Assembly (NCBI RefSeq): GCF_000429425.1 | Contig: NZ_AUBV01000004.1 | Coordinates: 62,001-126,000, forward strand | Reading direction: 5' to 3' | Origin: Algoriphagus mannitolivorans DSM 15301 | GTDB taxonomy: Bacteria; Bacteroidota; Bacteroidia; Cytophagales; Cyclobacteriaceae | Length of the DNA: 64,000 bases | In this document: positions 1 to 8,701 of the stretch, piece by piece | Numbering within the stretch: position 1 is the first letter of the stretch | Layout: each line of letters starts with the position of its first letter | The notes under the pieces: model-generated | What the model saw: only the letters and a program-made list of their open reading frames with translations | Told to the model about the DNA's origin: nothing | Database searches by the model: none | Program-made: the position numbers and the translations under genes

Positions 1-645
1 ACAGCGGGAAGAGATCATATGGCGGTCATTGCCATAATGCTTCTTGAGCTGCTCCGCAAAGTACTTTTCAACTACATTCAGTTCATAGGCCGGTAAAAAT
101 TCCCCATCCGGCAATTGAGGCAAACCATCCCTATTTCCAGAAACGCCTGCAAATTTTTCCACATGGCTGTACCATTTTTCCAAGTCCTTGTACCGAATCG
201 GCCAATCCACCGCAAAGCCATCCCTGGCAGGTCCTTCGAAGTCCAAATCAGACCAGCGCTGCACCTGTCGTGCCCAAAGCAGTGATTTCCCCCCAACTTG
301 ATACCCACGGATCCAGTCAAACGGCTTCTCTTGTACGTATGGATGATCGGTGTCTTTCACAAAAAAGTGCATGGCATCCTCGCGGAACGCATAGCAACGG
401 CTGATAACCGGATTGGCTTCCTGAATGTCCTGAGGAATCTGGTTTCGATGAGGAAACTCGTAAGGAAGCATATTGGTCGTCGGGTAATCTTTGACATGCT
501 CCACGTTTCTGCCACGCTCCAGCATCAAAGTTTTTACGCCCAGATCACAAAGCTCTTTGGCTGCCCAGCCTCCACTGATTCCGGAGCCCACCACGATGGC
601 TTGATAAGTTCTTTCCTGTTTACTTTTTAGGTTTAGATTAGCCAT
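1..645 (-). CDS. GMC-family oxidoreductase, C-terminus cut by window edge
   Basis: Only the first 215 codons are present; the gene runs off the left end. The start is the ATG at 645, which overlaps the stop of the upstream subunit-3 gene by 8 bases (ATGGCTAA), a sign of translational coupling. Residues 20-25 form the FAD-binding GSGISG motif, followed by the strand ending in Glu43 that binds the ribose. A GMC-type signature with GGKSLLW then follows around residue 118. Family knowledge: GMC enzymes paired with a gluconate 2-dehydrogenase subunit-3-like protein oxidise sugars or sugar acids in the periplasm. The substrate cannot be read from this piece. The N-terminus shows no classical signal peptide, so export, if any, would rely on the partner's Tat signal (inference). 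Confidence 0.85.
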   Translation of the reverse strand, partial: MANLNLKSKQERTYQAIVVGSGISGGWAAKELCDLGVKTLMLERGRNVEHVKDYPTTNMLPYEFPHRNQIPQDIQEANPVISRCYAFREDAMHFFVKDTDHPYVQEKPFDWIRGYQVGGKSLLWARQVQRWSDLDFEGPARDGFAVDWPIRYKDLEKWYSHVEKFAGVSGNRDGLPQLPDGEFLPAYELNVVEKYFAEQLKKHYGNDRHMISSRC

Positions 646-1210
646 TGATGCGTGGTTTTTGAAGATCGGTGATCAGGACAGCCCCATTGTATTCCCCTGG
701 GATTAGGGAATAAGGCACGATTTCGGTTTGAATGTATTCGGAGGCCATGTAACCCTGGATGGTGAATCGCTTGGTGGAGTTGACAAAATAGGCCACTGCG
801 GCTTTTCTTTGTCCTTCCTCCGACTCATCACCTTCAAGCTTGGCTGTTTCCAAAATCAAAGCTTCTTTTTCCTTGGTGCTTAAGTCCTCATACTTTTTGC
901 CGGTGGTTTCCTTAACATAATCCGGAAAAGCTGAAAGTCCAGCAGAGAATTTGTCCTGATTTTCCTTGGTAAAGCAGTCATTGACCATCACCAAGATGAA
1001 ATCCGGAACTTCGATTTCCAAGGCACCTTTGATTTCTCCAGCAGGGATAATGGTGTCTGAAACCATTCCCAAAAGCTGTTTTTGGGAAGCTGTGATTTTT
1101 AGATTTTTGTAGGCGGCTAGAATATCCTCTTTGCTAAAATCACAGGATGGAATAAGGGCAAGGCCTCCTGAAATCAAGGCGATATGCCGCAACGCATGTC
1201 TTCTGTTCAT
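638..1210 (-). CDS. Gluconate 2-dehydrogenase subunit 3-like protein
   Basis: This 190-residue protein starts at the ATG at 1210. A longer frame to 1282 exists, but its extra 24 residues precede the obvious export signal. The N-terminus has a twin-arginine-like start (MNRRHALRH), a hydrophobic stretch and a lipobox-like LIPSC, which suggests Tat export and possibly lipid anchoring. The body, with a KLLGMVSDTIIP-type segment, matches the gluconate 2-dehydrogenase gamma/subunit-3 family. That subunit accompanies a GMC flavoprotein and is thought to carry it across the membrane. The following gene is exactly such a GMC enzyme and overlaps this one by 8 bases, so the two very likely form one complex. 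Confidence 0.85.
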   Translation of the reverse strand: MNRRHALRHIALISGGLALIPSCDFSKEDILAAYKNLKITASQKQLLGMVSDTIIPAGEIKGALEIEVPDFILVMVNDCFTKENQDKFSAGLSAFPDYVKETTGKKYEDLSTKEKEALILETAKLEGDESEEGQRKAAVAYFVNSTKRFTIQGYMASEYIQTEIVPYSLIPGEYNGAVLITDLQKPRING

Positions 1211-1301
1211 AATAGGCTGATAGATTGGGTTTAAAGCTAATGGGCTAGAAAGTAGGGAATTTTGAAGAAAAACCCTATCCAAATTCCTCAGAGGCGATTT
1301 A

Positions 1302-3353
1302 TTATTTGGTGACTACTCCAAACTCTCCAAAGGTGGCAGCATTTCCATCGGTCGTTCGAAGGGCTTTCAGGCGAATCCATCTTGCAGGCACCGGATCTAA
1401 AACCACGCTCTGCTCTATCGGACTATTTTGGATATTGGAAAACTCTCCCCGAGTGGCTTTTTTCCAAACTTCCCCATCTTCACTGACTTCCAAGGAATAT
1501 TCAGCGATAAATCCGCTTGGATACCTGCTCTGCATGGGCGTATAAGTGAAGCCTTTCAAATTCACAGATTGGCCAAGATCCACCACCAGTTCATTGGTTT
1601 TGGATGTCCAGAAAGTCCCTGGGTTCTCATCAAAGGCCTTTTGAACGTCCTCGGTAGCTCCTACGGCTTTCCAAAAAACTTTGGGAAGATCAAAATCGAC
1701 CTGCTTCACGGCTGAGCTTTTGGCTGTCTTCGGATCAAAAACCAAAGCCTTAACCGTGGTGGGTTGAGTGACAGCTAACTCAGCGGAAAAGAGATTTCCA
1801 TCGGGCTGAGGAGTACTGCCATCCAAAGTGTAAAAAATCTGGAGACCTTCTTCTGCAGCTTGGATATTGACTTTTCCTTCAGGAGTTCTGGAGATTTTTG
1901 GAGGGAAAAGCAATGGAGGGGCATTATAAACACCGATTTCGGAGATTACAGGAATCCCCTTTCCATCGAGAAAGTTGATCCGGATTTTTTCAGCTTCAGT
2001 ATCCGGAATTCTTAAAATTCGCTTGTAGCCGATGGTGGTTCCATCAGCGATTTTTTCCCAGTTTCCATTCAATTGCTTTTCCACAGAAAAGGCCTTCACC
2101 CGCTGACCCAAGTTGACAAATTCCTGAATCAGAATTCGGTTGAAAGTCACTGCTTTCCCAAAATCTAATTCCACACTGGCCTCAACCTGACCATCCGGAG
2201 TCGTCCAATAGGTATTGAAATCTCCGTCGGAAAGCAAGTACGCCCGATAATCTTTCCCCCGGTCCGCACTTGCGGAGAATGATGCTCCCTTAGCCAGGTT
2301 ATTCGCAAAGTCTTCCTTGATTTTGGCCGCCATTTCCATAATCGCCGCTTCATCTTTTTCATGGATTAGGCCTCGGGTGTCCACTGGAAAATTGATCAAC
2401 AAAGAGCTGTTTTGCCCAATACTTTTGTAATAGATCTCCATCAGCTCTGGAAGACTCCTTACCTTATGATCCTCATAAGCATGATAGTACCAACCGGGAC
2501 GAATACTCACATCTGCTTCTGCAGGCACCCAATGGGTACCGTTTTCCTGACCTCTTGCCCATTTGTCAAAATCAGGCATCCCTGCATAGACTGAGTCCCG
2601 CATCAAATTGGACCAGGTCGTTTCGTAGGCAAATCCATGCTCATTTCCCACCCATCTTACATCCGGGCCTGCATCTGAAAACATCATGGCATTGGGTTGG
2701 AGCCTACGAACTAATTCATGGGTAGTCGGCCAGTCGTAGTAGGTAAACTTGTCTACTTTTCGCTCCTCGTTTGCTCCACCATACCAGCCTGTTCCTCCAT
2801 TGGCTCCATCAAACCAAACCTCAAAGATTTCTCCATAATTGCTCAGCAATTCGGTCAGCTGATTACGCATGTAGGTGATGTATTCCGGTTTGCCATAGTC
2901 GGGATGATTGCGGTCCCATGGGGAATAGTAGATCCCGACTTTCAACCCATACTCTCGGCAGGCATCCACAAACTCCCGAATCAAATCCCCTTTTCCATCT
3001 CTCCAGGGGCTGTTTTTCACGGAATGCTCGGTGTAGGCCGATGGCCAGAGCACAAATCCATCGTGATGTTTAGCGGTAATGATCAACCCTTTCATACCGG
3101 CTTCCTTGGCAATTCTGGCCCACTGTCTTGCATCCAGATCGGTCGGGTTAAACTGCTCTGGCTTTTCATCTCCAAAACCCCATTCCCGATCCGAAAAAGT
3201 ATTCATGTTGAAATGGATAAATCCATAGAATTCCATTTCCTGCCAAGCGATTTGTCTTTCGTTTGGCACAGGTAAAATTGCTTCAGGGGGGAGAGCTTTT
3301 TCATCGCAAAAACTAAGACTCAAAGCTAAAAGTGGCCAGATATACTTCTTCAT
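1302..3353 (-). CDS. GH29 alpha-L-fucosidase, probable lipoprotein with F5/8C-like domain
   Basis: A 683-residue glycoside hydrolase family 29 protein. The ATG at 3353 is chosen because it begins a signal sequence ending at Cys16, consistent with a surface or periplasmic lipoprotein. The catalytic barrel spans about residues 35-340, with the conserved HHDGF at 96-100 and the predicted nucleophile Asp182 in VWFDG. Downstream come a beta-sandwich region, a chitobiase/HEX_C-like segment containing FYTLDGSTP, and a C-terminal discoidin (F5/8 type C)-like carbohydrate-binding domain. Role: release of alpha-L-fucose from fucosylated glycans or algal fucans. It lies upstream of the subunit-3/GMC pair on the same strand, so the genes may be co-transcribed, though fucose as the GMC substrate is only a guess. 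Confidence 0.9.
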   Translation of the reverse strand: MKKYIWPLLALSLSFCDEKALPPEAILPVPNERQIAWQEMEFYGFIHFNMNTFSDREWGFGDEKPEQFNPTDLDARQWARIAKEAGMKGLIITAKHHDGFVLWPSAYTEHSVKNSPWRDGKGDLIREFVDACREYGLKVGIYYSPWDRNHPDYGKPEYITYMRNQLTELLSNYGEIFEVWFDGANGGTGWYGGANEERKVDKFTYYDWPTTHELVRRLQPNAMMFSDAGPDVRWVGNEHGFAYETTWSNLMRDSVYAGMPDFDKWARGQENGTHWVPAEADVSIRPGWYYHAYEDHKVRSLPELMEIYYKSIGQNSSLLINFPVDTRGLIHEKDEAAIMEMAAKIKEDFANNLAKGASFSASADRGKDYRAYLLSDGDFNTYWTTPDGQVEASVELDFGKAVTFNRILIQEFVNLGQRVKAFSVEKQLNGNWEKIADGTTIGYKRILRIPDTEAEKIRINFLDGKGIPVISEIGVYNAPPLLFPPKISRTPEGKVNIQAAEEGLQIFYTLDGSTPQPDGNLFSAELAVTQPTTVKALVFDPKTAKSSAVKQVDFDLPKVFWKAVGATEDVQKAFDENPGTFWTSKTNELVVDLGQSVNLKGFTYTPMQSRYPSGFIAEYSLEVSEDGEVWKKATRGEFSNIQNSPIEQSVVLDPVPARWIRLKALRTTDGNAATFGEFGVVTK

Positions 3354-3485
3354 AGGGGTTAATTTGGCCAAAAACCTACCGAATTTGGACGGGAAAGGAA
3401 AGCAAAAATTGACCAATGACTCAAAATGGAAACCTTTGCAAAGAAAATCAGCTTTTGTCTGTGATATTCCTTTTAATTTCCCTTC

Positions 3486-5717
3486 ATGAAAACAACGCTC
3501 TCCCTCCTATTCTTTTTATTCACCTTGGGGCTTCAGGCTCAAATCCAGCTGAAAATCACGGATAAAATCACGGGCACACCACTTGAAAACGTGCGTGTGA
3601 GAGCCGGAAATACCCTTCAGAGAACAAATAGTTCGGGCATTGTTGCTTTCCCGGGAGAAAAGCTTCAAGTTTCTTTCGCTTTGGAGGGTTACGAGTTTTT
3701 TCAGAAAACCTTTGAAGCAGGAGAGCATGAAGTTCAACTTGTACCGGTGGTGATGAATCTTGGAGCGGTGACCGTTCAGGCATTTGAATCGGAAAGACCG
3801 CTTTTGGAACAAAGTGCAGCCATCGCTAGAGTTACCGAACGTGATTTTGCGAGATTCAATGAATCCTCGCCTGTCAATGCATTTAACCAAAAAGCTGGGG
3901 TACGAATTGAGGAAAGGGCCCCGGCCAGCTACCGTGTTTCCATTCGTGGAAGTTCGCTAAGATCCCCGTTTGGAGTTAGAAATGTCAAGGTTTACTGGAA
4001 TGATGTCCCTTACACCTCTCCCGATGGAACTACCGCCTTGAATCTTTTGGACTTGAGCAATATCCGAACTTCAGAGATTGTGAAAGGCCCATCCGGAAGT
4101 ATCTATGGAGCCGGTAACGGTGGAGCCATTTCTTTGTATAGCCAGCCGGATCTAAGCGGAAACCGACTCTCTACCGAATATTTAACCGGAGATTTTGGAC
4201 TTTCGAGGTTTCGGCTAGGACTAAGCCAGCAAGTTGGAAACGGTGGAATTGACGCCTCTTTCGTCAGTCAAAAGTCGGATGGTTACCGGGTACACTCCGC
4301 AGTAGATCGTCAGGTTTTCCAGTTGGGAAGCTATTTCCCGGTTTCTGAAAAACAGGAAATCCGAACCCAATTATTGATTTCAGATTTAGACTACCAGATT
4401 CCAGGCGCTTTAAATGCCGACCAATTAGCGGCGGACCCCAAGCAAGCCCGACCTGGCTCAGTCAATCAAAATAGCTCGATCTCGCAGCAAGCTGTACTGT
4501 TTTCTCTTGGTCATACCTACAAATTTTCTGATCGTACCAGCAATACCACCACCCTCTATGTCAATACCAATGACTTCGAAAACCCCTTTATTCTGGACTA
4601 CAAAAAGGAATTGGGCTTTGGTTATGGAGCGAGGACAAAATTCATCCACAACGGTGCCTTGGCAGGCAAAACTCTGAGATTGATTGCCGGAGCGGAATAT
4701 CAAAACAGTCTGACCGATGCACAGAATTTTGGAAACCGAGCTGGAAAAGCTGATACGGTACGCTTTGCCGATAAGCTTCGGGCCTATCAAGGGTTTTTGT
4801 TTCAACAGGCCGAGTTGAATTTCACGGACAAACTTCTTTTCACTTTAGGACTCAGTGAAAATTTCTCAGGCTATGAGATTGACCGCCTAATCGATGCCAG
4901 CGGAAAACCTACAGGGCTTTCCACTCGAACTTTTGATCCAGTGGTCGTACCGAGAGTAGCTCTGAACTATCAGCTTGGCCAATTTAGCTCGGTCTATGGC
5001 TCGGTGAGCGGAGGCTTTTCTCCACCCACAATTGACGAAGTCAGAACCAACGAAGGCAGCGTAAATTTGGATCTGGAAGCGGAAAAAGGAACCAATTTCG
5101 AAGTAGGTTATCGCCTAGGAAGAGAACGCTTCAATGCGGAATTGATCGGCTACTTCCTAAAGCTGGACCAAACCATCACCACCTTCACTAATGCCAATGG
5201 AGTGGTTTTGTTCAGAAATGCAGGATCAACGGATCAAAAAGGAATCGAGGCCTCCCTTGATTATGCAGTTCTTAGAAATGGGAATGGATTTATCCGGGAT
5301 TTCTTGGTCGGAACCGCCTATACAGGACAATTTTTCACCTTTAAAGAGTATCGCAAAGGAACCAATGATTTCTCCGGAAATGACCTGACAGGCGTACCGC
5401 AAAACAATCTGGTTACCCGACTTGATCTGAGAACCCAAATCGGAGTCTACCTCAACCTCACCCATCAATTTACAGACGAGATTCCTCTTAATGATGCGAA
5501 CACCGTATTCCAGGACTCCTACGACCTGGTCAACTTGAGATTTGGCTATATAAAATCCTTAGGCAAGATAGATCTGGAACTCTTTGCAGGGGTGGATAAT
5601 CTCTTGGATGTAAGCTATTCTTTAGGCAATGATCTGAATGCCTTTGGGGGTAGATTTTTCCAACCTGCACCTACCCGGAATTGGTATGGGGGTGTGAAGT
5701 TGGGAATTAGATACTAA
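3486..5717 (+). CDS. TonB-dependent outer-membrane receptor
   Basis: A 743-residue outer-membrane receptor. It opens with a signal peptide (about residues 1-19), then a carboxypeptidase-regulatory-like beta-sandwich (about 20-90), a plug domain (about 105-220, with the VKGPSGSIYGAGNGG segment) and a 22-strand-type barrel. The last residues (GVKLGIRY) resemble an outer-membrane beta-signal ending in an aromatic residue. Such receptors import siderophores, cobalamin or other large solutes using TonB energy. The layout, without a SusD partner, fits a metal-chelate receptor better than a polysaccharide SusC protein, but no substrate gene lies next to it. It is transcribed divergently from the fucosidase gene. 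Confidence 0.9.
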   Translation: MKTTLSLLFFLFTLGLQAQIQLKITDKITGTPLENVRVRAGNTLQRTNSSGIVAFPGEKLQVSFALEGYEFFQKTFEAGEHEVQLVPVVMNLGAVTVQAFESERPLLEQSAAIARVTERDFARFNESSPVNAFNQKAGVRIEERAPASYRVSIRGSSLRSPFGVRNVKVYWNDVPYTSPDGTTALNLLDLSNIRTSEIVKGPSGSIYGAGNGGAISLYSQPDLSGNRLSTEYLTGDFGLSRFRLGLSQQVGNGGIDASFVSQKSDGYRVHSAVDRQVFQLGSYFPVSEKQEIRTQLLISDLDYQIPGALNADQLAADPKQARPGSVNQNSSISQQAVLFSLGHTYKFSDRTSNTTTLYVNTNDFENPFILDYKKELGFGYGARTKFIHNGALAGKTLRLIAGAEYQNSLTDAQNFGNRAGKADTVRFADKLRAYQGFLFQQAELNFTDKLLFTLGLSENFSGYEIDRLIDASGKPTGLSTRTFDPVVVPRVALNYQLGQFSSVYGSVSGGFSPPTIDEVRTNEGSVNLDLEAEKGTNFEVGYRLGRERFNAELIGYFLKLDQTITTFTNANGVVLFRNAGSTDQKGIEASLDYAVLRNGNGFIRDFLVGTAYTGQFFTFKEYRKGTNDFSGNDLTGVPQNNLVTRLDLRTQIGVYLNLTHQFTDEIPLNDANTVFQDSYDLVNLRFGYIKSLGKIDLELFAGVDNLLDVSYSLGNDLNAFGGRFFQPAPTRNWYGGVKLGIRY

Positions 5718-5746
5718 GAAAACCTACTACGAAAGATAGGTTTCAA

Positions 5747-5817
5747 GATACGCTACGCGAGATAAATCGAGATATGCTCGGCGAGATAGCTATCTTGGCT
5801 TTAGGCCAATCTTGAAA
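5747..5817. repeat. Intergenic direct and inverted repeat block
   Basis: Two imperfect 18-base direct repeats (5747-5764 and 5771-5788, both GATA...CGAGATA) lie 6 bases apart. They are enclosed by a perfect 9-base inverted repeat, TTTCAAGAT at 5741-5749 and ATCTTGAAA at 5809-5817. The block could fold into a hairpin between the TonB receptor and the carboxypeptidase gene. It has no terminal T-run, so a simple terminator is unlikely. A REP-like intergenic element is the better guess. Confidence 0.5.
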
Positions 5818-5851
5818 AATATCTGCGCAGCTTTCTTTATCCAGTTCAATT

Positions 5852-7363
5852 ATGAAGAAAATCTCTATTTTATTCGCATGTCTTCTATTATCAGTAGTCT
5901 CCTTTTCCCAAGAAGAAAAGTCTGAAACCAAATGGGTTCCTCGAGATCCTCAGAAATTTGAGACTAGCCATTCGGGTACTTTCAACGGACAAAAAATCTC
6001 CTACAAAGCTGTTGTCGGAGAGACTTTTTTGAAAAATTCCAAAGGTGAAGTTACCGGAGCCCTTTGGTCCACTTCCTACATTCGGGATGGAGTAGACACT
6101 TCCAAAAGGCCAGTGTTATTTATCTTCAATGGTGGCCCGGGATCGGCTTCCATTTGGCTGCATATTGGATTTTTCGGGCCAAAAGTGGTCAAAACCGATT
6201 CAGAGGCCAAAGTGGACGATGGAGCCGCTCCCTACCGATTTGTGGACAATACCCAAGCCTTGTTGGATATCACCGACTTGGTGTTTATTGATCCTATTGG
6301 GACAGGATTTAGCCAGATCGAAGGAGTAGGAAAAACTTCTGATTTTTGGGGATTGAATGAAGATGCGGCTTCTATTGCTCAGTTTATGCGGATTTGGGTG
6401 ACCCAAAATGGAAGATGGCAAGCACCGAAATTCATGGCAGGCGAAAGCTTTGGCACTACCCGTGCAGCAAAAGTCGCCCAAGTTTTGGAAGGCGGGGGAC
6501 AAAACATGGCTCTTAACGGCATTGTATTGATTTCTCAAGCACTAGATTATGCCGGATCCTCCAGCTGGGAGGACAATTTAACCTCTTTTTTCACCTATCT
6601 CCCCTCTCAGGCAGTAACAGCTTGGTATCATGGCAAAGCTGGAAAAGGAAAGTCCTTGGAAGCTTTTGTCCAAGAGGCAAGGGACTTTGCCTATGGGGAA
6701 TACTTGACTTCTCTTTTCTTGGGAGAAAAGCAAACTCAAACTCAAAAAGAGGTAATAGCAGCCAAATTAGCCTATTTCACGGGCTTGGATAAGACCTATA
6801 TTCTAAGATCTGACAATCAAATCTTGATGCACCGATTCAAGAAAGAATTGCTTCGGGAGGAAGGGAAAGCCATCGGAACTCTTGACGGAAGGTATCTGGC
6901 CTTGGAAACGGATCAAGTTGCCGAAGGCCCGGTATTGGGTGATCCTGCAAGCTATATGACCAGTTCGGCTTATACTGCCGTCTTCAATGATTATTTGATG
7001 CGGAATCTAAAGGTCAACATAGATCGCCCCTATTTTACTTCTGCAGTTGGGATGGGAGGAAATTGGAACTGGAAACCGGTTCCGGATGGAGCTTACTGGG
7101 AACCGAGTTATGTGAGTACTGCTAGAGCTTTGAGTGAAGCCATGCACCGAAATACGCAAATGAAGGTGATGGTTGCCAATGGCTATTACGATTTGATCAC
7201 CCCGTTTTTTGATGCGGAATACACCTTTGCAAGGCACGATTTCCCACAGGATCGAATCCATATGACTTACTACGAAGCAGGGCATATGATGTACAACCGA
7301 CAGGAGGATTTCGATGCTTTGGCCAAAGACATCCGTGAATTTTTGGAGGGGATGTTGAAATGA
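5852..7363 (+). CDS. Serine carboxypeptidase, peptidase family S10
   Basis: A 503-residue exported peptidase. Residues 1-20 are a signal peptide. The oxyanion-hole motif NGGPG is at 93-97, the nucleophile Ser199 sits in GESFG, and the catalytic Asp447 (NGYYDLITP) and His478 (AGHMMY) are in place, giving the full S10 triad. Role: removal of C-terminal amino acids from peptides in the periplasm or outside the cell. The length is normal for bacterial S10 proteins. It stands alone, about 130 bases after the TonB receptor, with a repeat block between them. Confidence 0.93.
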   Translation: MKKISILFACLLLSVVSFSQEEKSETKWVPRDPQKFETSHSGTFNGQKISYKAVVGETFLKNSKGEVTGALWSTSYIRDGVDTSKRPVLFIFNGGPGSASIWLHIGFFGPKVVKTDSEAKVDDGAAPYRFVDNTQALLDITDLVFIDPIGTGFSQIEGVGKTSDFWGLNEDAASIAQFMRIWVTQNGRWQAPKFMAGESFGTTRAAKVAQVLEGGGQNMALNGIVLISQALDYAGSSSWEDNLTSFFTYLPSQAVTAWYHGKAGKGKSLEAFVQEARDFAYGEYLTSLFLGEKQTQTQKEVIAAKLAYFTGLDKTYILRSDNQILMHRFKKELLREEGKAIGTLDGRYLALETDQVAEGPVLGDPASYMTSSAYTAVFNDYLMRNLKVNIDRPYFTSAVGMGGNWNWKPVPDGAYWEPSYVSTARALSEAMHRNTQMKVMVANGYYDLITPFFDAEYTFARHDFPQDRIHMTYYEAGHMMYNRQEDFDALAKDIREFLEGMLK

Positions 7364-7411
7364 TTTTATAAATTTTTTGTTATTACTTTGTAGTCACAAT
7401 TCAAATTCCCA

Positions 7412-7657
7412 ATGGAAACAAATGTTGTCAAAATCGGAAACTCAAAGGGCATCAGGTTAAGCAAACTTATCCTCGAAAAGTATCAAATAGGGGAAAAGGT
7501 TGAGCTTATTCTTGAAGACGAGCAAATAATCTTGAAGCCCATAAAAGCTCCTAGAGAAGGCTGGGAAGAAGCTTTCAAAAAAATGCATGAGGAAGGGGAT
7601 GATCAATTGATGATCCCGGATGTATTTGAAGACGAAGAGCCAGAGGAATGGAAATAA
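7412..7657 (+). CDS. mazE: MazE-type antitoxin, AbrB/MazE fold
   Basis: An 81-residue protein with an N-terminal swapped-hairpin DNA-binding domain (VKIGNSKGIRLSKLILEKY, about residues 5-23). Its acidic C-terminal tail (EDEEPEE, about 73-79) would wrap the toxin. Family knowledge: MazE neutralises MazF and represses its own operon. It overlaps the toxin gene by 10 bases, the usual antitoxin-first layout. The promoter region just upstream is AT-rich. Confidence 0.88.
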   Translation: METNVVKIGNSKGIRLSKLILEKYQIGEKVELILEDEQIILKPIKAPREGWEEAFKKMHEEGDDQLMIPDVFEDEEPEEWK

Positions 7658-7971
7658 GGCAATATCAAATCATCTTGGTGAATTTAGACCCTACTGTTGG
7701 AAGAGAAATAAAAAAGACCAGACCTTGTGTAGTCATTTCTCCAAAAGAAATGAATAAGTATTTGGGCACTTTGGTCATAGCTCCCATGACCAGTACACTT
7801 AAAAATTATCCAACAAGGATTCCAGTCCGACATCAAGGTAAAGAAGGAATGGTCGCAATTGACCAAATTCGTACTATAGACAAGTCTAGGGTCATAAAGG
7901 TTCTGGGAAACCTTACCTCCATCGAGATTAATCAGATAAAAGACAAAATCAAAGAAACTTTTGTGGACTAA
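7648..7971 (+). CDS. mazF: MazF-type endoribonuclease toxin (PemK family)
   Basis: A 107-residue PemK/MazF protein. It shows the family landmarks VNLDPTVGREIKKTRP near the N-terminus, VIAPMTS in the middle and a DQIRTIDKSR segment. Family knowledge: MazF cleaves mRNA at short sequences and halts growth when MazE is degraded. Its start lies inside the mazE end (10-base overlap), so translation is coupled. The gene appears intact and of normal length. The cleavage sequence cannot be predicted from the protein by eye. Confidence 0.9.
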   Translation: MEIRQYQIILVNLDPTVGREIKKTRPCVVISPKEMNKYLGTLVIAPMTSTLKNYPTRIPVRHQGKEGMVAIDQIRTIDKSRVIKVLGNLTSIEINQIKDKIKETFVD

Positions 7972-8002
7972 TTCCAATTGAATAAAAAACAATTTTAAAA
8001 CC

Positions 8003-8611
8003 ATGCAAATACCCGATTTCAATAGCAAAGAAGTAACCAAAATCATCCGCGGAAGACGATCTCAGTTTGCCGCTCAATTCAAGGAAAATGATCCCGTTGC
8101 AGATTCGATCATTGAGGAAATCCTGGAAAATGCCAACTGGGCTCCAACCCACAAACTCACCCAACCTTGGAGATTTATTGTCTACACCGGGGAAGGATTG
8201 AAGAAATTCGCCGACTATCAGGCAGAACTATACAAGCATAGAGCCGAGAAAAACGGCACCAACTTTATCGAAGCAACTTACCAGAAATTCAAGGAACAAC
8301 CTTTGAAGGCTTCTCATGTGATCGCTATTCTGATGAAGCGAACTGAAGGTTCGGGAATTCCGGTGATGGAAGAGATTTCTGCAGTTGCGATGTCAGTGCA
8401 GAACATGTATCTCACTGCCTGTGCCCATGGATTGGCTTGCTACTGGGGTACCGGCGGACCGACTTTTTGGCCTGAGGCTAGAAAAGATTTCGGATTGGAA
8501 GGAGAAGATATGCTGATGGGCTTTTTCTATGTGGCCAAGCCTGCTTCGGACAACTGGCCGGAGGGAAAAAGAGATTCTCTAGCTGAAAAAGTGGCTTGGA
8601 TTAAAGAGTAA
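8003..8611 (+). CDS. Nitroreductase-family FMN oxidoreductase
   Basis: A 202-residue protein of the nitroreductase family. It shows an early arginine-rich FMN phosphate-binding segment (IIRGRRSQ, about residues 15-22), the NWAPTHKLTQPWRF segment (about 46-60) and the glycine-rich YWGTGGP near residue 148. Such enzymes use FMN and NAD(P)H to reduce nitro compounds, quinones or flavins. It follows mazF by only 31 bases on the same strand, but its own start lies after an A-rich leader, and a functional link to the toxin pair is not implied. Confidence 0.85.
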   Translation: MQIPDFNSKEVTKIIRGRRSQFAAQFKENDPVADSIIEEILENANWAPTHKLTQPWRFIVYTGEGLKKFADYQAELYKHRAEKNGTNFIEATYQKFKEQPLKASHVIAILMKRTEGSGIPVMEEISAVAMSVQNMYLTACAHGLACYWGTGGPTFWPEARKDFGLEGEDMLMGFFYVAKPASDNWPEGKRDSLAEKVAWIKE

Positions 8612-8640
8612 TTCGTCATCTCGAGGAACGAAGCGATCTT
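8612..8640. repeat. Short REP-like element after the nitroreductase gene
   Basis: The stretch containing GTCATCTCGAGGAACGAAG resembles a widespread intergenic repeat of Bacteroidota built on CGTCAT-TTCGA-GGAACGAAG. Only one copy is seen here. It sits between the stop codon and the terminator hairpin at 8652. Confidence 0.4.
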
Positions 8641-8651
8641 ATTAAAAGAAA

Positions 8652-8677
8652 AAAAGGAAGGCTATCACCTTCCTTTT
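8652..8677. terminator. Bidirectional rho-independent terminator
   Basis: A perfect 10-base stem, AAAAGGAAGG at 8652-8661 and CCTTCCTTTT at 8668-8677, encloses a 6-base loop. It separates the convergent nitroreductase gene and the minus-strand gene ending at 8702. The A-rich left flank and T-rich right flank suit both directions. Confidence 0.8.
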
Positions 8678-8701
8678 CTTGTTCTTAGGAAAAAATCCTT
8701 C

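Noticed and set aside
2718..3275. Open frame of 185 codons on the plus strand inside the fucosidase gene
   Set aside because: It is antisense to the conserved GH29 catalytic core, with no leader or domain.
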